Numbered from the stretch's first letter, positions 28,672 through 39,805 are shown. The stretch: DNA of 64,000 nucleotides from JBDTSW01 sp963797835 (GCA_963797835.1 CAWCRN010000024.1:517534-581533); one strand, 5' to 3'. Notes: a model not told the origin generated them from the letters alone. Program-made: numbers and translations.

Positions 28672-28935
28672 CTAGGCCACCCGGGCGGTGATGCGAGCCG
28701 CGCGCGCCTTCTTGCGGGCGCCGTTGTTGGCGTGGAGCGCCCCCGACTGGACCGCCTTGTCCACGCGCGACACAAGCGCCCGGTGCTCGGCCTCGATCGC
28801 GGACGTGTCGCCGCCGGCGACCGCCGCCTCCAGCCGCTTGAAATGGGTGCGAACGGCGCTGGTCACCCTACGGTTCTCCTGCCGCTCGCGCTCGGAGCGG
28901 GCGATTCGCTTCTTCTGTGAGGTGATGTTTGCCAT
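28672..28935 (-). CDS. rpsT: 30S ribosomal protein S20
   Basis: Primary 16S rRNA-binding protein of the 5' domain. 87 residues, all-helical and Lys/Arg-rich, starting MANITSQKKRIARSERERQE and ending with the NNGARKKARAARIT helix. Convergent with holA, with stops only six bases apart, and divergent from murJ. Confidence 0.97.
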   Translation of the reverse strand: MANITSQKKRIARSERERQENRRVTSAVRTHFKRLEAAVAGGDTSAIEAEHRALVSRVDKAVQSGALHANNGARKKARAARITARVA

Positions 28936-29004
28936 CGATCGACGGGGCAGTGTAGTGATCGGGTCCTCGCCTCCGGGCCACGGCGCGACGGTCGGCGGAC
29001 GCTG

Positions 29005-30715
29005 ATGGAGACGGGCAAGTACGAGGGGGTGGGCGCCAGCGCCGCCGAGGAGGCGATGGTCGGCGGCACGGACACCGCGCGTGAGGCGGCGGAGGGGCGG
29101 GCGCCCGCGAAGCGCTCCGGTCGCCTGGCGCGTTCGACCGCCCTGTTCTCGATCGCCACCGGGCTCTCGCGCATCGCGGGGCTGGTCCGCGAGATCGTCG
29201 CCGCGTCCTACTTCGGGGTCAAGGGCCCGATGTCGGCTTTCACGATCGCGTTCCAGGCGCCGAATCTTGTCCGCAGCCTGTTCGCCGACGCCGCGATCCA
29301 GGCGGCCTTCGTGCCGGTCTTCACCGAGCTCCTGGAGCGCGGGGAGCGCCGCGAGGCGTTCCGGCTCGCCTCGACGCTGATCTTCCTGGTCGGGCTGATC
29401 CTCGGCGGGCTCACGGCCCTGTTCATCCTGGTCGCGCCGACCGTGATGTCGTTGGTCGCGCCCGGCTTCGAGGGCCGGCTGCTCGACCTCACGGTCTCGC
29501 TGTCGCGCCTGCTGTTCCCGATCCTGGTGTTGCTCGGCCTGACTGGGATGGTGGCCGGGATCCTCAACAGCTACGACCGCTTCGGCGTCTTCGCGATCTC
29601 GCCCTTCTTCTGGAACGTGGCGATCATCGTCGTCCTCGTGGCGGGGGCGCCGCTGTTCCCTGAGGGTGACGAGATCTACGCGTACGCGATCGGCGTCCTC
29701 GTCGGCACGGTGGTCCAGCTCCTGATCCAGCTCATCGACCTCCGCAACACCCCGTTCGGGATCCGTCGGGCCCTGATCGACCCGTTCCGGACGCGGCTCG
29801 GCGCCGCATTCCGCAACCCCGACGTTCGTCGGGTGCTGCTGCTGATGCTGCCGGTGACGATCAGCCTCGGGCTCATCAACTTCAACCTCGTCATCAACAG
29901 CCTGGTCGGCACCCTGATCGAGGACCCGCTTGTGGCCGACCGCGCCCCGGCGGCGATCGACAAGGCGTTCCGCATTTACATGCTGCCGCAGGGGATCTTC
30001 TCCGTCGCCGTGGCGACGGTTCTCTTCCCGACCCTGTCCCGGTTCGCGGCACGCGGCGCCCTCGACGACCTGCGAAGCACCATGGCCAACGGCATGCGCC
30101 AGATCATCCTGTTCCTGGCGCCGGCCACGGCGGCGATCCTCGTCGCTCTCCGAGCCGATGACGCGCCTCGTCTACCAGCGCGGTGAGTTCGACGCCTCCC
30201 AGACCGACCTGGTCGCCACCGCGCTGTTCTGGTTCGCCTTCTCGCTGCCGTTCAACGGACTGTTCCTCCTGATGACGAGGACCTTCTTCAGCCTCCAGCG
30301 GCCGTGGCTCCCGACCGCGATATCGGCCGGCAACCTGGCGGTCACCACCGTCGCGGCGCTCGCGCTCTATCGCGAGTTCGAGGTGGCCGGGATCGTGGCC
30401 GCGACGGGGATCGCAACCGCCGCCAGCGTCGCCGCCCAGGGTGCGCTGCTCCACCGCCAGCTCGGGCACCTCGAGCTGGGGCGGTTGGTGTGGACCTCGG
30501 CCCGCGTCGCCCTCGCCTCTGGGGCTCTCGCCGCCGTCTCCTACTTCACCTGGGACGCGCTCGACTCGGCGCTCGGTCGCGGCCTCGGCGGTCAGATCGT
30601 GTCGCTGGGCGTGGCCCTGCTGGCCGGCGCGGTCGCGTACGGGGCCGCGGTGTTCATGTTGCGGATCCCCGAGGCCGCCCAGGTGCTCCGCCTCATCCGC
30701 CGGCGTTCGGCGTAG
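29005..30715 (+). CDS. murJ: Lipid II flippase MurJ/MviN (one frameshift)
   Basis: Moves lipid II across the membrane for peptidoglycan synthesis. About 570 residues with 14 or so hydrophobic segments. N-terminal RSTALFSIATGLSRIAGLVR (about 37) is the family signature, followed by ASYFGVKGPMSAFTIAFQAPN. The frame shifts near 30150 between ILVAL and SEPMTRLVYQRGEFDAS; the second part runs to 30715. One base too many explains it. Confidence 0.92.
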
Positions 30716-30735
30716 ACCCCCCGGCGCGCGCGAGC

Positions 30736-30776
30736 GTTGTCGGGTTCGTCCCACGACGTGGGAGCTTTCCGACAAC
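30736..30776. terminator. Two-tier hairpin between murJ and the M23 peptidase
   Basis: Outer arms GTTGTCGG (30736-30743) and CCGACAAC (30769-30776) enclose TCCCAC-GAC-GTGGGA (30749-30763). No U-tract. It may end murJ transcription or be part of the leader of the next gene. The rest of the 197-base gap holds the CRP-type site and promoter region. Confidence 0.4.
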
Positions 30777-30854
30777 ACCCGGTCGCGCGGAGCGGGGCCG
30801 CGGCGGGCCGGGCAGCGCTCGTAGCGATCCGCACGCGATTATTAGCGAACGATG

Positions 30855-30870
30855 TGTGATTCTGGTCACA
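30855..30870. promoter_or_regulatory. CRP/GlxR-type site upstream of the M23 peptidase
   Basis: TGTGATTCTGGTCACA: perfect TGTGA-N6-TCACA, 42 bases before the peptidase start. In actinobacteria, CRP/GlxR regulators control several cell-wall hydrolases (for example rpf genes), which fits this target. Confidence 0.65.
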
Positions 30871-30912
30871 CAACTGTTATTTCCTTGGCCCGCCGCGGTA
30901 CGTCCCCGGACC

Positions 30913-31569
30913 ATGCGACGCAACCGCACAGCACCGATCCTGGCCATCGCGGCCGCCGGCGCGCTTGCCGTGCCCGCGCTCGCGGAGGTGCCCGCCGAGC
31001 TCGACTCCAGGGGCGAGCGCGACGGCCACGCCGTGAGCGCGGCCTCGAAGCGCGCCGGCTCCATAGGCACCGTCTTCCCGCAGCCGCGGCGGGCCGCCGC
31101 CACCGTGGCCGCCGCCGGGCGCGAGGCCCGTCGCGAGCGCCGCCTGCGCCGGGGCCCCGTGCACCCCCTCGTCGGCGACCCCGACTACGGGACGGCTGAG
31201 AACGCCTTCGGTGCCGCCCGCTCCGGACACATGCACTCGGGGCAGGACATCTTCGCCCCGTCCGGTACGCCGCTGGTAGCGGTGACCGACGCGGTGGTCG
31301 CCGATGCGGGGACCGACGGCGGTCAGGGGAACTACGTGCACCTCTACGACGCCGGCGAGAACCTCACCTACATCTACATGCACATGGTCGCGCCCGCGAA
31401 GGTCAAGACCGGCGAGGAGGTCGAGGCCGGCGACCAGCTCGGAGGTGTCGGCTGCACCGGCTCGTGCTGGGGCGAGCACCTCCACTTCGAGGTGCGCCAG
31501 GGCAAGGGCTGGGGCGGCGAGCCGCAGGACCCGCTGCCGCTGCTGAGGCAGTGGCCGTCCCCAAACTGA
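30913..31569 (+). CDS. Secreted M23-family (LytM) peptidase
   Basis: Zn-dependent peptidoglycan endopeptidase, 218 residues. Signal peptide 1-24 (PILAIAAAGALAVPALA). A basic linker (about 50-80) is followed by the M23 domain: metal ligands in HMHSGQDIFAPSG (HxxxD), IYMHMV and GEHLHFEVRQG (HxH). The set is complete, so an active enzyme is expected. ATG 30913 is chosen because it gives the signal peptide; longer frames are antisense readthrough. A CRP-type site lies upstream. Confidence 0.88.
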   Translation: MRRNRTAPILAIAAAGALAVPALAEVPAELDSRGERDGHAVSAASKRAGSIGTVFPQPRRAAATVAAAGREARRERRLRRGPVHPLVGDPDYGTAENAFGAARSGHMHSGQDIFAPSGTPLVAVTDAVVADAGTDGGQGNYVHLYDAGENLTYIYMHMVAPAKVKTGEEVEAGDQLGGVGCTGSCWGEHLHFEVRQGKGWGGEPQDPLPLLRQWPSPN

Positions 31570-31585
31570 CCCAGGAGCCTCGAAT

Positions 31586-31819
31586 CTACGGGAGCGGGGT
31601 GAGCGTGAACTCGAGGTTGTCGTGCTCCCAATTGGGGTCGGACACGGTCACCTTCAGCGGCGGCGCCTCGCCCGTGAGCGCCGCCGCCGGGGCACCCGAG
31701 ACCTTCGTGACCGCCAGGTCCGCCTTCGCCCCCCGGGCCGGGGGCGCCGCCACGGCCGCGAGCAGGGTGATCAGTGCGATCACCCCCGTTCGCACGCCGG
31801 TCCCCGTGACTTTCGCCAC
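31586..31819 (-). CDS. Small exported protein, CARDB-like start
   Basis: 77 residues from GTG 31819. A signal peptide (TGVIALITLLAAVAAPPARG, about 11-30) is followed by about 47 residues beginning ADLAVTKVSGAP, the way CARDB/adhesion beta-domains begin, but the domain ends after about half a fold (NWEHDNLEFTLTPLP). It is either a genuinely small secreted protein or a truncated one. Convergent with the M23 gene, 16 bases between stops, and divergent from lepA. Confidence 0.5.
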   Translation of the reverse strand: MAKVTGTGVRTGVIALITLLAAVAAPPARGAKADLAVTKVSGAPAAALTGEAPPLKVTVSDPNWEHDNLEFTLTPLP

Positions 31820-31882
31820 AAGGCAATCGTATCGCGGTGGGGTCGAGCATCCGGCGACCCGCTCGCCATACTCACCCCGCCC

Positions 31883-33675
<1,793 letters not shown>

Positions 33676-33679
<4 letters not shown>

Positions 33680-34095
33680 GCGGCTCGGAGGCCGAGCGCG
33701 AGCGCAACCTCGCCCTGCTCCGGGAGGGGATCGAGGCCTACAACCGGGGCGACCTGAGCTTCGTGATCGAGCGCGCCGGCGATGACATCGAGGTCTACGC
33801 GCACCCCGACCTGCTCAACACCGGCACCTACCAGGGGCGCGAGGCATTCGAGAGCTGGATGCGCGAGTGGCAGGAGGCATGGCGCGAGATCACGCTCGAC
33901 GTCCGCGGCGCGGAGGCGATCGGCGACAACCACCTCCTGGTCGACGTCTACCAGCGTGCGGTCGGGGCGGCGAGCGGCGTGCCTGTCGAGATGGACATCT
34001 TCCAGCTGATCGAGGTCCGCGACGGCGAGATCAAGCGGTTCCATCTCTACCCCGATCGCGAGGCCGCGCTGGCGGCGCTGGAGGTCCTTCGGTGA
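33676..34095 (+). CDS. SnoaL-like/nuclear transport factor 2-fold protein (copy 1)
   Basis: 139 residues, alpha+beta barrel of the NTF2/SnoaL superfamily: LREGIEAYNRGDLSFVIERA (about 15-34), YAHPDLLNTGTYQGREAFES, and IFQLIEVRDGEIKRFHLYPD near the end. Such proteins bind or isomerise small hydrophobic ligands; the substrate is not predictable. GTG start overlapping the lepA stop; its stop overlaps the next, paralogous gene. Confidence 0.82.
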
Positions 34096-34505
34096 GCGAG
34101 GACAGCCGGGTCGCGCTGATCCAGGAGGGCTTCGCGAAGTGGGAGGCCGGGGACGTCGAGGCGACGCTCGCGTTATACGACCCCGAGATCGTGGTCTACG
34201 CGCCGCCCGAGATCGGCAACTCCGGGACGTTCCATGGCACCGAGGGCTTCATGAAGTGGGCCCAGGCCTGGTTGGAGGCCTGGGAGACGTTCGAGCAGCA
34301 CCTGCGCGCCGTGGAGCCGATCGGCCAGCGTCACGCGCTGGCATTGGTGACCCAGACCGGCGTCGGGAAGGGCAGCGGGATCAGGGTTGACCGTGACGCG
34401 ACGTACGTGTACGAGACGCGCGACGAGAAGCTCGTGTACATGGCGATCTTCTTCGATCACGATGCCGCCGTCGCGCACGCTCGCGAGCGCGAGGCCGCTG
34501 ACTAG
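34092..34505 (+). CDS. SnoaL-like/nuclear transport factor 2-fold protein (copy 2)
   Basis: 137 residues, tandem paralogue of the preceding gene: RVALIQEGFAKWEAGDVEAT, YDPEIVVYAPPEIGNSGTFH, then ETRDEKLVYMAIFFDHDAAV. The pair arose by duplication and diverged. Four-base overlap with copy 1; a dehydratase gene starts 12 bases after it. Confidence 0.82.
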   Translation: MSEDSRVALIQEGFAKWEAGDVEATLALYDPEIVVYAPPEIGNSGTFHGTEGFMKWAQAWLEAWETFEQHLRAVEPIGQRHALALVTQTGVGKGSGIRVDRDATYVYETRDEKLVYMAIFFDHDAAVAHAREREAAD

Positions 34506-34508
34506 ACT
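34503..34508 (+). promoter_or_regulatory. Predicted -10 element (leaderless) of the dehydratase pair
   Basis: TAGACT overlaps the stop of the second SnoaL-like gene and lies nine bases before ATG 34518. Confidence 0.35.
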
Positions 34509-34517
34509 GCCGCCGCG

Positions 34518-34958
34518 ATGGCGCTGAAGACCGACGCGGTCGGCAAGACGTGGGACCCGGTCGGTTTCACCGTGGAAGGGGACCGGATCGCCCAGTACGC
34601 CTCGGCCGTGGGCGAGGAGAACCCCGTTCATCACGATGCGGAGGCGGCCAAGGCGGAGGGGTTCCGCGACCAGGTCGCGCCGCCCATGTTCTGCGTCGTC
34701 TACAGCTCGCCCGCGATGGGCCCCGCGATCCTCGACCCCGAGGTCGGGATGAACTTCGCGACCATGGTTCACGGCGGCCAGGAGTTCGTCTGGGGCGAGC
34801 CCGTCTGCGCCGGCGACGAGATCAGCACCGCCGTGACCTGCAAGTCGATCGACGAACGCGACGGGAAGGGCTTCTACGTCTTCGAGTCGGTCTCAACGAA
34901 CCAGGACGGGGCCGAGACCGCGCGCGCGACCTGGACCAACATCGTCAGAGGCGTCTGA
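34518..34958 (+). CDS. FAS1-like (R)-3-hydroxyacyl dehydratase subunit, HadA/HadC type
   Basis: 146-residue hotdog protein: GKTWDPVGFTVEGDRIAQYA, ASAVGEENPVHHDAEAAKAE (about 30-49), then GGQEFVWGEPVCAGDEISTA. This is the N-terminal MaoC-like family that lacks the full catalytic dyad and pairs with a catalytic MaoC subunit, as in mycobacterial HadAB/HadBC. The partner follows 16 bases downstream. Likely acts on acyl-ACP or acyl-CoA intermediates. Confidence 0.85.
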   Translation: MALKTDAVGKTWDPVGFTVEGDRIAQYASAVGEENPVHHDAEAAKAEGFRDQVAPPMFCVVYSSPAMGPAILDPEVGMNFATMVHGGQEFVWGEPVCAGDEISTAVTCKSIDERDGKGFYVFESVSTNQDGAETARATWTNIVRGV

Positions 34959-34974
34959 GGTTGGGAGCGGCGAG

Positions 34975-35367
34975 ATGAGCGAGTTCAACGAGGGCGACTC
35001 ACTTCCCGAGCTGCGGGTCACCCCCGACGCGGGCCTGACCAAACGATACGCCGAGGCGTCGGGCGATCCGAACCCGATCCACATCGACGAGGAGTTCGCG
35101 AAGAGCGTCGGCCTCCCCGGGTGCATCCTGCACGGCCTCTACTCGATGGCCCAGGTGGCCAAGGCCCACACCGACGCGGCCGGCGGCGACCCCCGCTCGC
35201 TCAAGCGCCTCGAGGTGCAGTTCCGGGGGATGGGCTTCCCCGAGCAGGAGATCGTCGTCACGTCCACGGTCAAGCGCGCCGAGGGCGGCCGCATCGTCAC
35301 GGACACCGTCGCCGCCCAGGGCGACAACCGGATAATCCGCAACGCCGAGGCCGAGCTCGAGCTCTAG
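34975..35367 (+). CDS. MaoC-family dehydratase, HadB type
   Basis: Catalytic partner of the upstream subunit, 130 residues. Hydratase-2 motif YAEASGDPNPIHIDEEFAKS (about 23-42) with catalytic Asp and His, then PGCILHGLYSMA (about 49-60). Overlaps the 3' end of the convergent peroxiredoxin by 71 bases. Confidence 0.88.
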   Translation: MSEFNEGDSLPELRVTPDAGLTKRYAEASGDPNPIHIDEEFAKSVGLPGCILHGLYSMAQVAKAHTDAAGGDPRSLKRLEVQFRGMGFPEQEIVVTSTVKRAEGGRIVTDTVAAQGDNRIIRNAEAELEL

Positions 35368-35938
35368 GCGTGGGCGAGCCCTGGCCGGCGCGGAGCCACG
35401 CCAGCACCTCGCCGGCGTGGCGGTCGGGCGGAAACACCGGATAGAACACGTGCTCGATTCGGGCCGACGAGATCACCAGCGTGAGGCGCTTGACCAGCGT
35501 CAAGCCCGCGACGTCGAACGTCGGCAGCCGGAGGGCGCGCGTCAGCTCGAGCCGCTCGTCGGAGAGGATCGGGAAGGGCAGGCCGAGCCGCTCGGAGAGC
35601 TCACGCTGATGGGTGGTGTCCTGGGTCGAGAGGCCAAGCACGGACGCGCCGGCGCCCGCCAGCTCGGCGTGGTGGTCGCGAAAGCCGCAGGTTTCGGGGG
35701 TGCAACCGCGAGCGCCCGGGATCGCGTCCCAGTTCTCGACGAGCAGCGGCTCACCCGGGCGGCCGGTCCACGGGTAGGCGTAAACGACCGTCCGTCCCTC
35801 GTGTTCGGCCAGGTCGATCGTGGACCCGTCCGTCGCCAACAGCGGCAACGAGGGCACGATCATGCCGGGCAGATGCGCGGCGCCCCCGTCGTCGGCGGGC
35901 TCGGGCAGGCCTTCGGGGAGCACCATGGGATCGGCCAT
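35297..35938 (-). CDS. Peroxiredoxin-like (AhpC/TSA) protein
   Basis: 213 residues as read. Thioredoxin-fold: VPSLPLLATDGSTIDLAEHE, TVVYAYPWTGRP, then TPETCGFRDHHAELAGAGAS, where Cys lies at the peroxidatic-type position, and LGLPFPILSDERLELTRAL. It resembles the redoxin subgroup with a Cys after a longer loop. The natural end is probably near LAWLRAG; the last 25 basic residues are antisense to the dehydratase and may reflect an indel. Confidence 0.78.
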   Translation of the reverse strand: MADPMVLPEGLPEPADDGGAAHLPGMIVPSLPLLATDGSTIDLAEHEGRTVVYAYPWTGRPGEPLLVENWDAIPGARGCTPETCGFRDHHAELAGAGASVLGLSTQDTTHQRELSERLGLPFPILSDERLELTRALRLPTFDVAGLTLVKRLTLVISSARIEHVFYPVFPPDRHAGEVLAWLRAGQGSPTPRARARPRRCGLSGCRPGRRRCP

Positions 35939-35965
35939 GCGACCAGTCTGTCAGCGACGGGAACC

Positions 35966-35971
35966 TAGAAT
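35966..35971 (+). promoter_or_regulatory. Predicted -10 element (leaderless) of hrcA
   Basis: TAGAAT eight bases before GTG 35980. No CIRCE element is seen in the 41-base gap. Confidence 0.45.
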
Positions 35972-35979
35972 CCCTGTCC

Positions 35980-37005
35980 GTGCTCTCCGAGCGCCAGCAG
36001 GACATCCTTCACGCCGTCGTCGGCTCCTACCTGGAGACAGGGCGGCCCGTGTCGTCGAAGGCGGTCGCAGGCGTCGAGGGGCTCGACTGGAGCCCGTCGA
36101 CGGTGCGCAACGAGCTCTCCGCGCTCGAGTCGGCCGGCTACCTCACCCACCCGCACACCTCGGCGGGGCGCGTCCCCACCGACAGCGGCTACCGCGTCTA
36201 CGCTGACTCGCTGCTCGCGGCGCGGGCGCTTCCGGCCCCGCGCGGCGCCGCGCTCGACCTCTCGCGCATGCGCCGCGAGGTCGACGAGGCGATGCGCGCC
36301 ACGACCACGGCGCTGTCGCAGATAACCGACCTCATGGCGCTCGCGACGGCCCCGCCCGCCTCCACCTCGCACGTACACCGGATCGAGGTGCTGCTCCTGC
36401 AGCCGCGCGTCGTGATGGTGATGGTGATCGCCTCCAACGGAGCGGTGACCAAGGGCGTCTACACGTTCGAGGAGCCCGTCGACCCCGGCCTCATGGAGTG
36501 GGCGTCCAGCTACCTCAACGAGCGGCTCGCGGGCCTGGCCCTCGGGGCACGGATGACGGGCTCGATCCTCGCCGACATCGAGCTGTCGGACTCCGAGCGG
36601 GGCTTCCTCGACCAGATCGCCGGCGCCTTCATCGACCTCGAGCAGCGCGCCGGCGAGGACCTGTACGTCGAGGGGGCCGCCCGGCTGCTCTCGGAGGAGC
36701 ACGCGCCCGACCTCCCGCACGCCGACGGTGTGATGCGCGCCCTGGAACGCCGCGCGGGGCTGCTGCAGGTGCTGCGCTCGGCTCTCGACGAGCGCTCGGC
36801 CTTCGTCTGGATCGGGGGCGAGAACCCGGCCCCGGAGCTGCGCTCGGTGAGCGTCGTGGGCGCGAACTACGGCCTCGGCTATCGCAACCTCGGAACCGTC
36901 GGGGTGATCGGCCCGCTGCGGATGGACTACGCGACGGCGATCAGCTCGGTGCGCGAGGCGGCGACGGAGCTGTCGCGGTTCTTCGAGACCGTCTACGAGG
37001 GCTAG
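35980..37005 (+). CDS. hrcA: Heat-inducible transcription repressor HrcA
   Basis: Represses groE/dnaK operons by binding CIRCE. 341 residues. Winged-helix N-terminus (LSERQQDILHAVVGSYLETG, GLDWSPSTVRNELSALESAG, HTSAGRVPTDSGYRVYADSL), then the GAF-like and dimer domains (LGTVGVIGPLRMDYATAISS). GTG start supported by TAGAAT. Lies directly before dnaJ, the common hrcA-dnaJ arrangement, here without dnaK-grpE. Confidence 0.95.
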   Translation: MLSERQQDILHAVVGSYLETGRPVSSKAVAGVEGLDWSPSTVRNELSALESAGYLTHPHTSAGRVPTDSGYRVYADSLLAARALPAPRGAALDLSRMRREVDEAMRATTTALSQITDLMALATAPPASTSHVHRIEVLLLQPRVVMVMVIASNGAVTKGVYTFEEPVDPGLMEWASSYLNERLAGLALGARMTGSILADIELSDSERGFLDQIAGAFIDLEQRAGEDLYVEGAARLLSEEHAPDLPHADGVMRALERRAGLLQVLRSALDERSAFVWIGGENPAPELRSVSVVGANYGLGYRNLGTVGVIGPLRMDYATAISSVREAATELSRFFETVYEG

Positions 37006-37008
37006 CCG

Positions 37009-38154
37009 GTGCCGCGCGACTTCTACGAGGTCCTGGGCGTTCCCCGGGGGGCGGCCGACGCCGAGATCAAGAGGGCGTTTCGCGGGCTGGCGCGCGAGCT
37101 TCACCCGGATGTCAACCGTCACGACCCCGAGGCAGAGGAGAAGTTCAAGGAGGCGGCCGAGGCATACGAGGTCCTCTCCGACCCGGAGCGCCGGCAGACC
37201 TATGACCGCTTCGGGCACGAGGGCCTGCGCTCGGGCGGGTGGTCGCCGCATGCCGCCGACTTCGGCAGCTTCGAGGACGTCCTCTCGGCCTTCTTCGGCC
37301 GCGGCGACCCCCTGTTCGGAGACCTCTTCGGGGGCGGGCAACGCGGCCCGGCCTCGGGCGGCGACGTGGGCGTATCGGTGGAGGTCAGCCTCGAGGAGGT
37401 CGTCACCGGGACCAAGCGCGAGGTCGCCTTCGACGCGATCGCGACCTGCGGGCGCTGCCGCGGCAACGGTGCCGAGCCCGGCACGCCGATCCGCGCCTGC
37501 GAGACCTGCGGGGGCAGCGGCCAGCGCCGAGAGGTCGCCCGGACCGCGTTCGGCCAGGTGATGCGAACCGCTCCGTGCGAGACGTGCGGTGGCGAGGGCA
37601 AGATCCCGGAGTCGCCGTGCGAGGAGTGCGCCGGTCGTGGGCGCACCGTGAAGCAGCGCACGTTCGAGGTGGATGTGCCGGCAGGCATCGAGTCCGGGCA
37701 GCGGATCCGCGTGTCGGGCGCGGGGCACGCCGGCGACCCCGGCGCCCCGGAGGGCAACCTTTATGTGGAGGTGACCGTCGCCCCCGATGAGCGCTTCGAA
37801 CGCCACGGTGAGCACCTGCTGACCGTGGCCCGCATCTCGGCCACCCGGGCGATGCTCGGCGGCGAGCTGACGGTGCCGACGCTCGAGGGCGAGCGGGCCA
37901 TCGAGGTGCCCGCCGGAGCGCAGCCCGGCGAGCAGGTCGTGCTCGAGGGCGCCGGGCTCCCCGCGCTGCGCGGCAGGGGGCGTGGCAACCAGCACGTGGT
38001 CCTCGAGGTGGTCGTGCCGTCCGGGCTCGATCCCTCCCAGCGCGAGCTGGCCGAGGGGCTCGAGGCGACGCTCTCGAACGAGCACCTCATGGGCGCCGAG
38101 GAGCGCGACTCCGGCCGCCGCTGGGGCCGGCGCCGGCGGCGCGCCGGGCGTTGA
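37009..38154 (+). CDS. dnaJ: Chaperone protein DnaJ
   Basis: Hsp40 co-chaperone, 381 residues. J domain 1-68 with HPDVN (HPD) at about 32, G/F-rich linker, and four CxxCxGxG-type zinc repeats (CGRCRGNG, CETCGGSG, CETCGGEG, CEECAGRG, about 145-215). C-terminal substrate-binding domains follow, with an Arg-rich tail. This looks like the DnaJ2-type of actinobacteria found with hrcA. GTG start; stop overlaps prmA. Confidence 0.95.
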   Translation: MPRDFYEVLGVPRGAADAEIKRAFRGLARELHPDVNRHDPEAEEKFKEAAEAYEVLSDPERRQTYDRFGHEGLRSGGWSPHAADFGSFEDVLSAFFGRGDPLFGDLFGGGQRGPASGGDVGVSVEVSLEEVVTGTKREVAFDAIATCGRCRGNGAEPGTPIRACETCGGSGQRREVARTAFGQVMRTAPCETCGGEGKIPESPCEECAGRGRTVKQRTFEVDVPAGIESGQRIRVSGAGHAGDPGAPEGNLYVEVTVAPDERFERHGEHLLTVARISATRAMLGGELTVPTLEGERAIEVPAGAQPGEQVVLEGAGLPALRGRGRGNQHVVLEVVVPSGLDPSQRELAEGLEATLSNEHLMGAEERDSGRRWGRRRRRAGR

Positions 38155-38981
38155 TTCGCCTGGCCGTTCGCTGCGGCCCGAAGGCGGCCGAGGCGGTGCT
38201 GGCGGAGCTCCTGGTCCTGGCCCCGGGCGGGGTCGAGCAGGAGGACGGCCCCGGCTGGGTCGAGTATGCGATCTACGGCGCGCCGGGCGAGGTCCCCGAC
38301 CTGGGGTCGGTCGAGGCCGTGGCCGGCGACGAGCCGATAGAGGTGCGCAGCGAGAAGATCCCCGACGACTGGGCCGACCGCTGGCGCGACTTCCACGAGC
38401 CGGTATGGATCTCCGATCGGGTCGTCATACGACCCTCCTGGGAGGAGGACGGGGCGGACGCCGAGGTGTCGGTGGTCGTCGATCCGGGGCAGGCGTTCGG
38501 GACCGGTGCCCACCCGACGACGCGGATGTGCGTCGAGTTTCTCCTCGACATCGCCGACGAGGGTGGCGCCCACGGCACGCTCGTCGACCTCGGGACCGGC
38601 TCGGGCGTGCTGGCGATCGCGGCGGCCAAGCTCGGCTTCGGGCCCGTGCTCGCCGTCGACACCGAGGCCGCGGCGCTCGAGGCGGCGACGGCGAACGCGG
38701 CGGCCAACGGCGTCGAGCTGGAGGTCGCGCGGGCCGACGTCCGCACGGGCGTTCCGCCTCTCGGCGAGACCGTGGTCGCGAACCTCACGGCGCCACTTCT
38801 CGTCGAGGTGGCGGGCATGCTGGGCGGCCACGAGGACTGGATCCCGCGCGCGTTCGTATGCTCCGGCCTCCTGACCTCGCAGGAGGAACAGGTGAGATCC
38901 GCGTTCGAGGACGCCGGCCTCGATGTGCGCAGCCGGCTCGAGTCGGGGGACTGGGCCGCGCTGCGGCTGGCGCCGCGATGA
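38151..38981 (+). CDS. prmA: Ribosomal protein L11 methyltransferase
   Basis: SAM-dependent trimethylation of L11. 276 residues. N-terminal substrate domain, linker WADRWRDFHEPVWISDRVVI, then the MTase domain with DPGQAFGTGAHPTTRMCVEF (about 110-129, family signature), SAM motif LVDLGTGSGVLAIAA and VVANLTAPLL. TTG start coupled to dnaJ (TTGA). Confidence 0.94.
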   Translation: MIRLAVRCGPKAAEAVLAELLVLAPGGVEQEDGPGWVEYAIYGAPGEVPDLGSVEAVAGDEPIEVRSEKIPDDWADRWRDFHEPVWISDRVVIRPSWEEDGADAEVSVVVDPGQAFGTGAHPTTRMCVEFLLDIADEGGAHGTLVDLGTGSGVLAIAAAKLGFGPVLAVDTEAAALEAATANAAANGVELEVARADVRTGVPPLGETVVANLTAPLLVEVAGMLGGHEDWIPRAFVCSGLLTSQEEQVRSAFEDAGLDVRSRLESGDWAALRLAPR

Positions 38982-39796
38982 CCGAGAGCAGCCTGCCGAT
39001 AGCGGTCTTCGACTCAGGCGTGGGCGGCCTCACCGTCCTGCACGAGTTCCTGGTCTCGCTCCCCGAGGAGGACTACGTCTACCTGGGCGATTCGGCGCGC
39101 TTCCCGTACGGCGTGCGCAGCGAGGCCGACCTGCGCGAGTGCTGCGAGCGCAACACCGAGTTCCTCCTGGAGCGCGGCGCGAAGCTGGTCGTGATCGCCT
39201 GCAACTCGGCGGCCGCGGCGGGCTTCGACGCCGCCCGCGAGGTCGCCGCTCGCGGCGGCGTCGAGGTGATCGCCGTGATCGAGCCCGAGGCCGAGATCGC
39301 CGCTGCCATCACGGCCTCCGGCCGGGTGGGCGTCCTGGCTACCCCGGCGACCGTCGAGCGCGGCGCCTATCGCCGCGCGCTCGAGCGCCAGCGCGACGGT
39401 CTCGAGATCACCGAGGTCGCCTCGGCCGACCTGGCGCCGATCATCCAGAACGGGTTCCCGTTCGACGAGGGGGTGATGGCAACGGCGCGCGCCGCGTGCG
39501 AACCGCTGAAGCGCGCCGAAGTCGACACCGTGATCCTCGGCTGCACGCACTACCCACTCGTGGCGCCCATGCTCCAGCGCTTCCTCGGCCGCGACGTCCG
39601 CCTCGTGACCGCCGGCCACGCGCTGGCCGCAACCGCCCAGCGGGTGCTCGAAGGGGCGGGCCTCGACGCCCACGATCATGCCGAGGGGGAGTACCGCTTC
39701 CTGTGTTCGGGCGAAGTCGAGTCGTTCCGCGAGCTCGGCACGCGCTTCCTGCAGATGCCGCTCGGCGAGGTCGAGCATGTCGAGCTCCACGGCTAG
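38978..39796 (+). CDS. murI: Glutamate racemase
   Basis: Makes D-glutamate for peptidoglycan. 272 residues. AVFDSGVGGLTVLHEF at the N-terminus, YLGDSARFPYG, catalytic Cys in VIACNSAAAA (about 74) and in LGCTHYPLV (about 187). ATG start coupled to prmA. Confidence 0.95.
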   Translation: MTESSLPIAVFDSGVGGLTVLHEFLVSLPEEDYVYLGDSARFPYGVRSEADLRECCERNTEFLLERGAKLVVIACNSAAAAGFDAAREVAARGGVEVIAVIEPEAEIAAAITASGRVGVLATPATVERGAYRRALERQRDGLEITEVASADLAPIIQNGFPFDEGVMATARAACEPLKRAEVDTVILGCTHYPLVAPMLQRFLGRDVRLVTAGHALAATAQRVLEGAGLDAHDHAEGEYRFLCSGEVESFRELGTRFLQMPLGEVEHVELHG

Positions 39797-39805
39797 GCTT
39801 AGCGC

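Noticed and set aside
30736..30900. c-di-AMP (ydaO) riboswitch before the M23 peptidase
   Set aside because: Such riboswitches often precede actinobacterial wall hydrolases, but the conserved core sequences are not present; only a hairpin and a CRP-type site are seen.
35939..35979. CIRCE operator before hrcA
   Set aside because: No TTAGCACTC-N9-GAGTGCTAA or near match in the gap.
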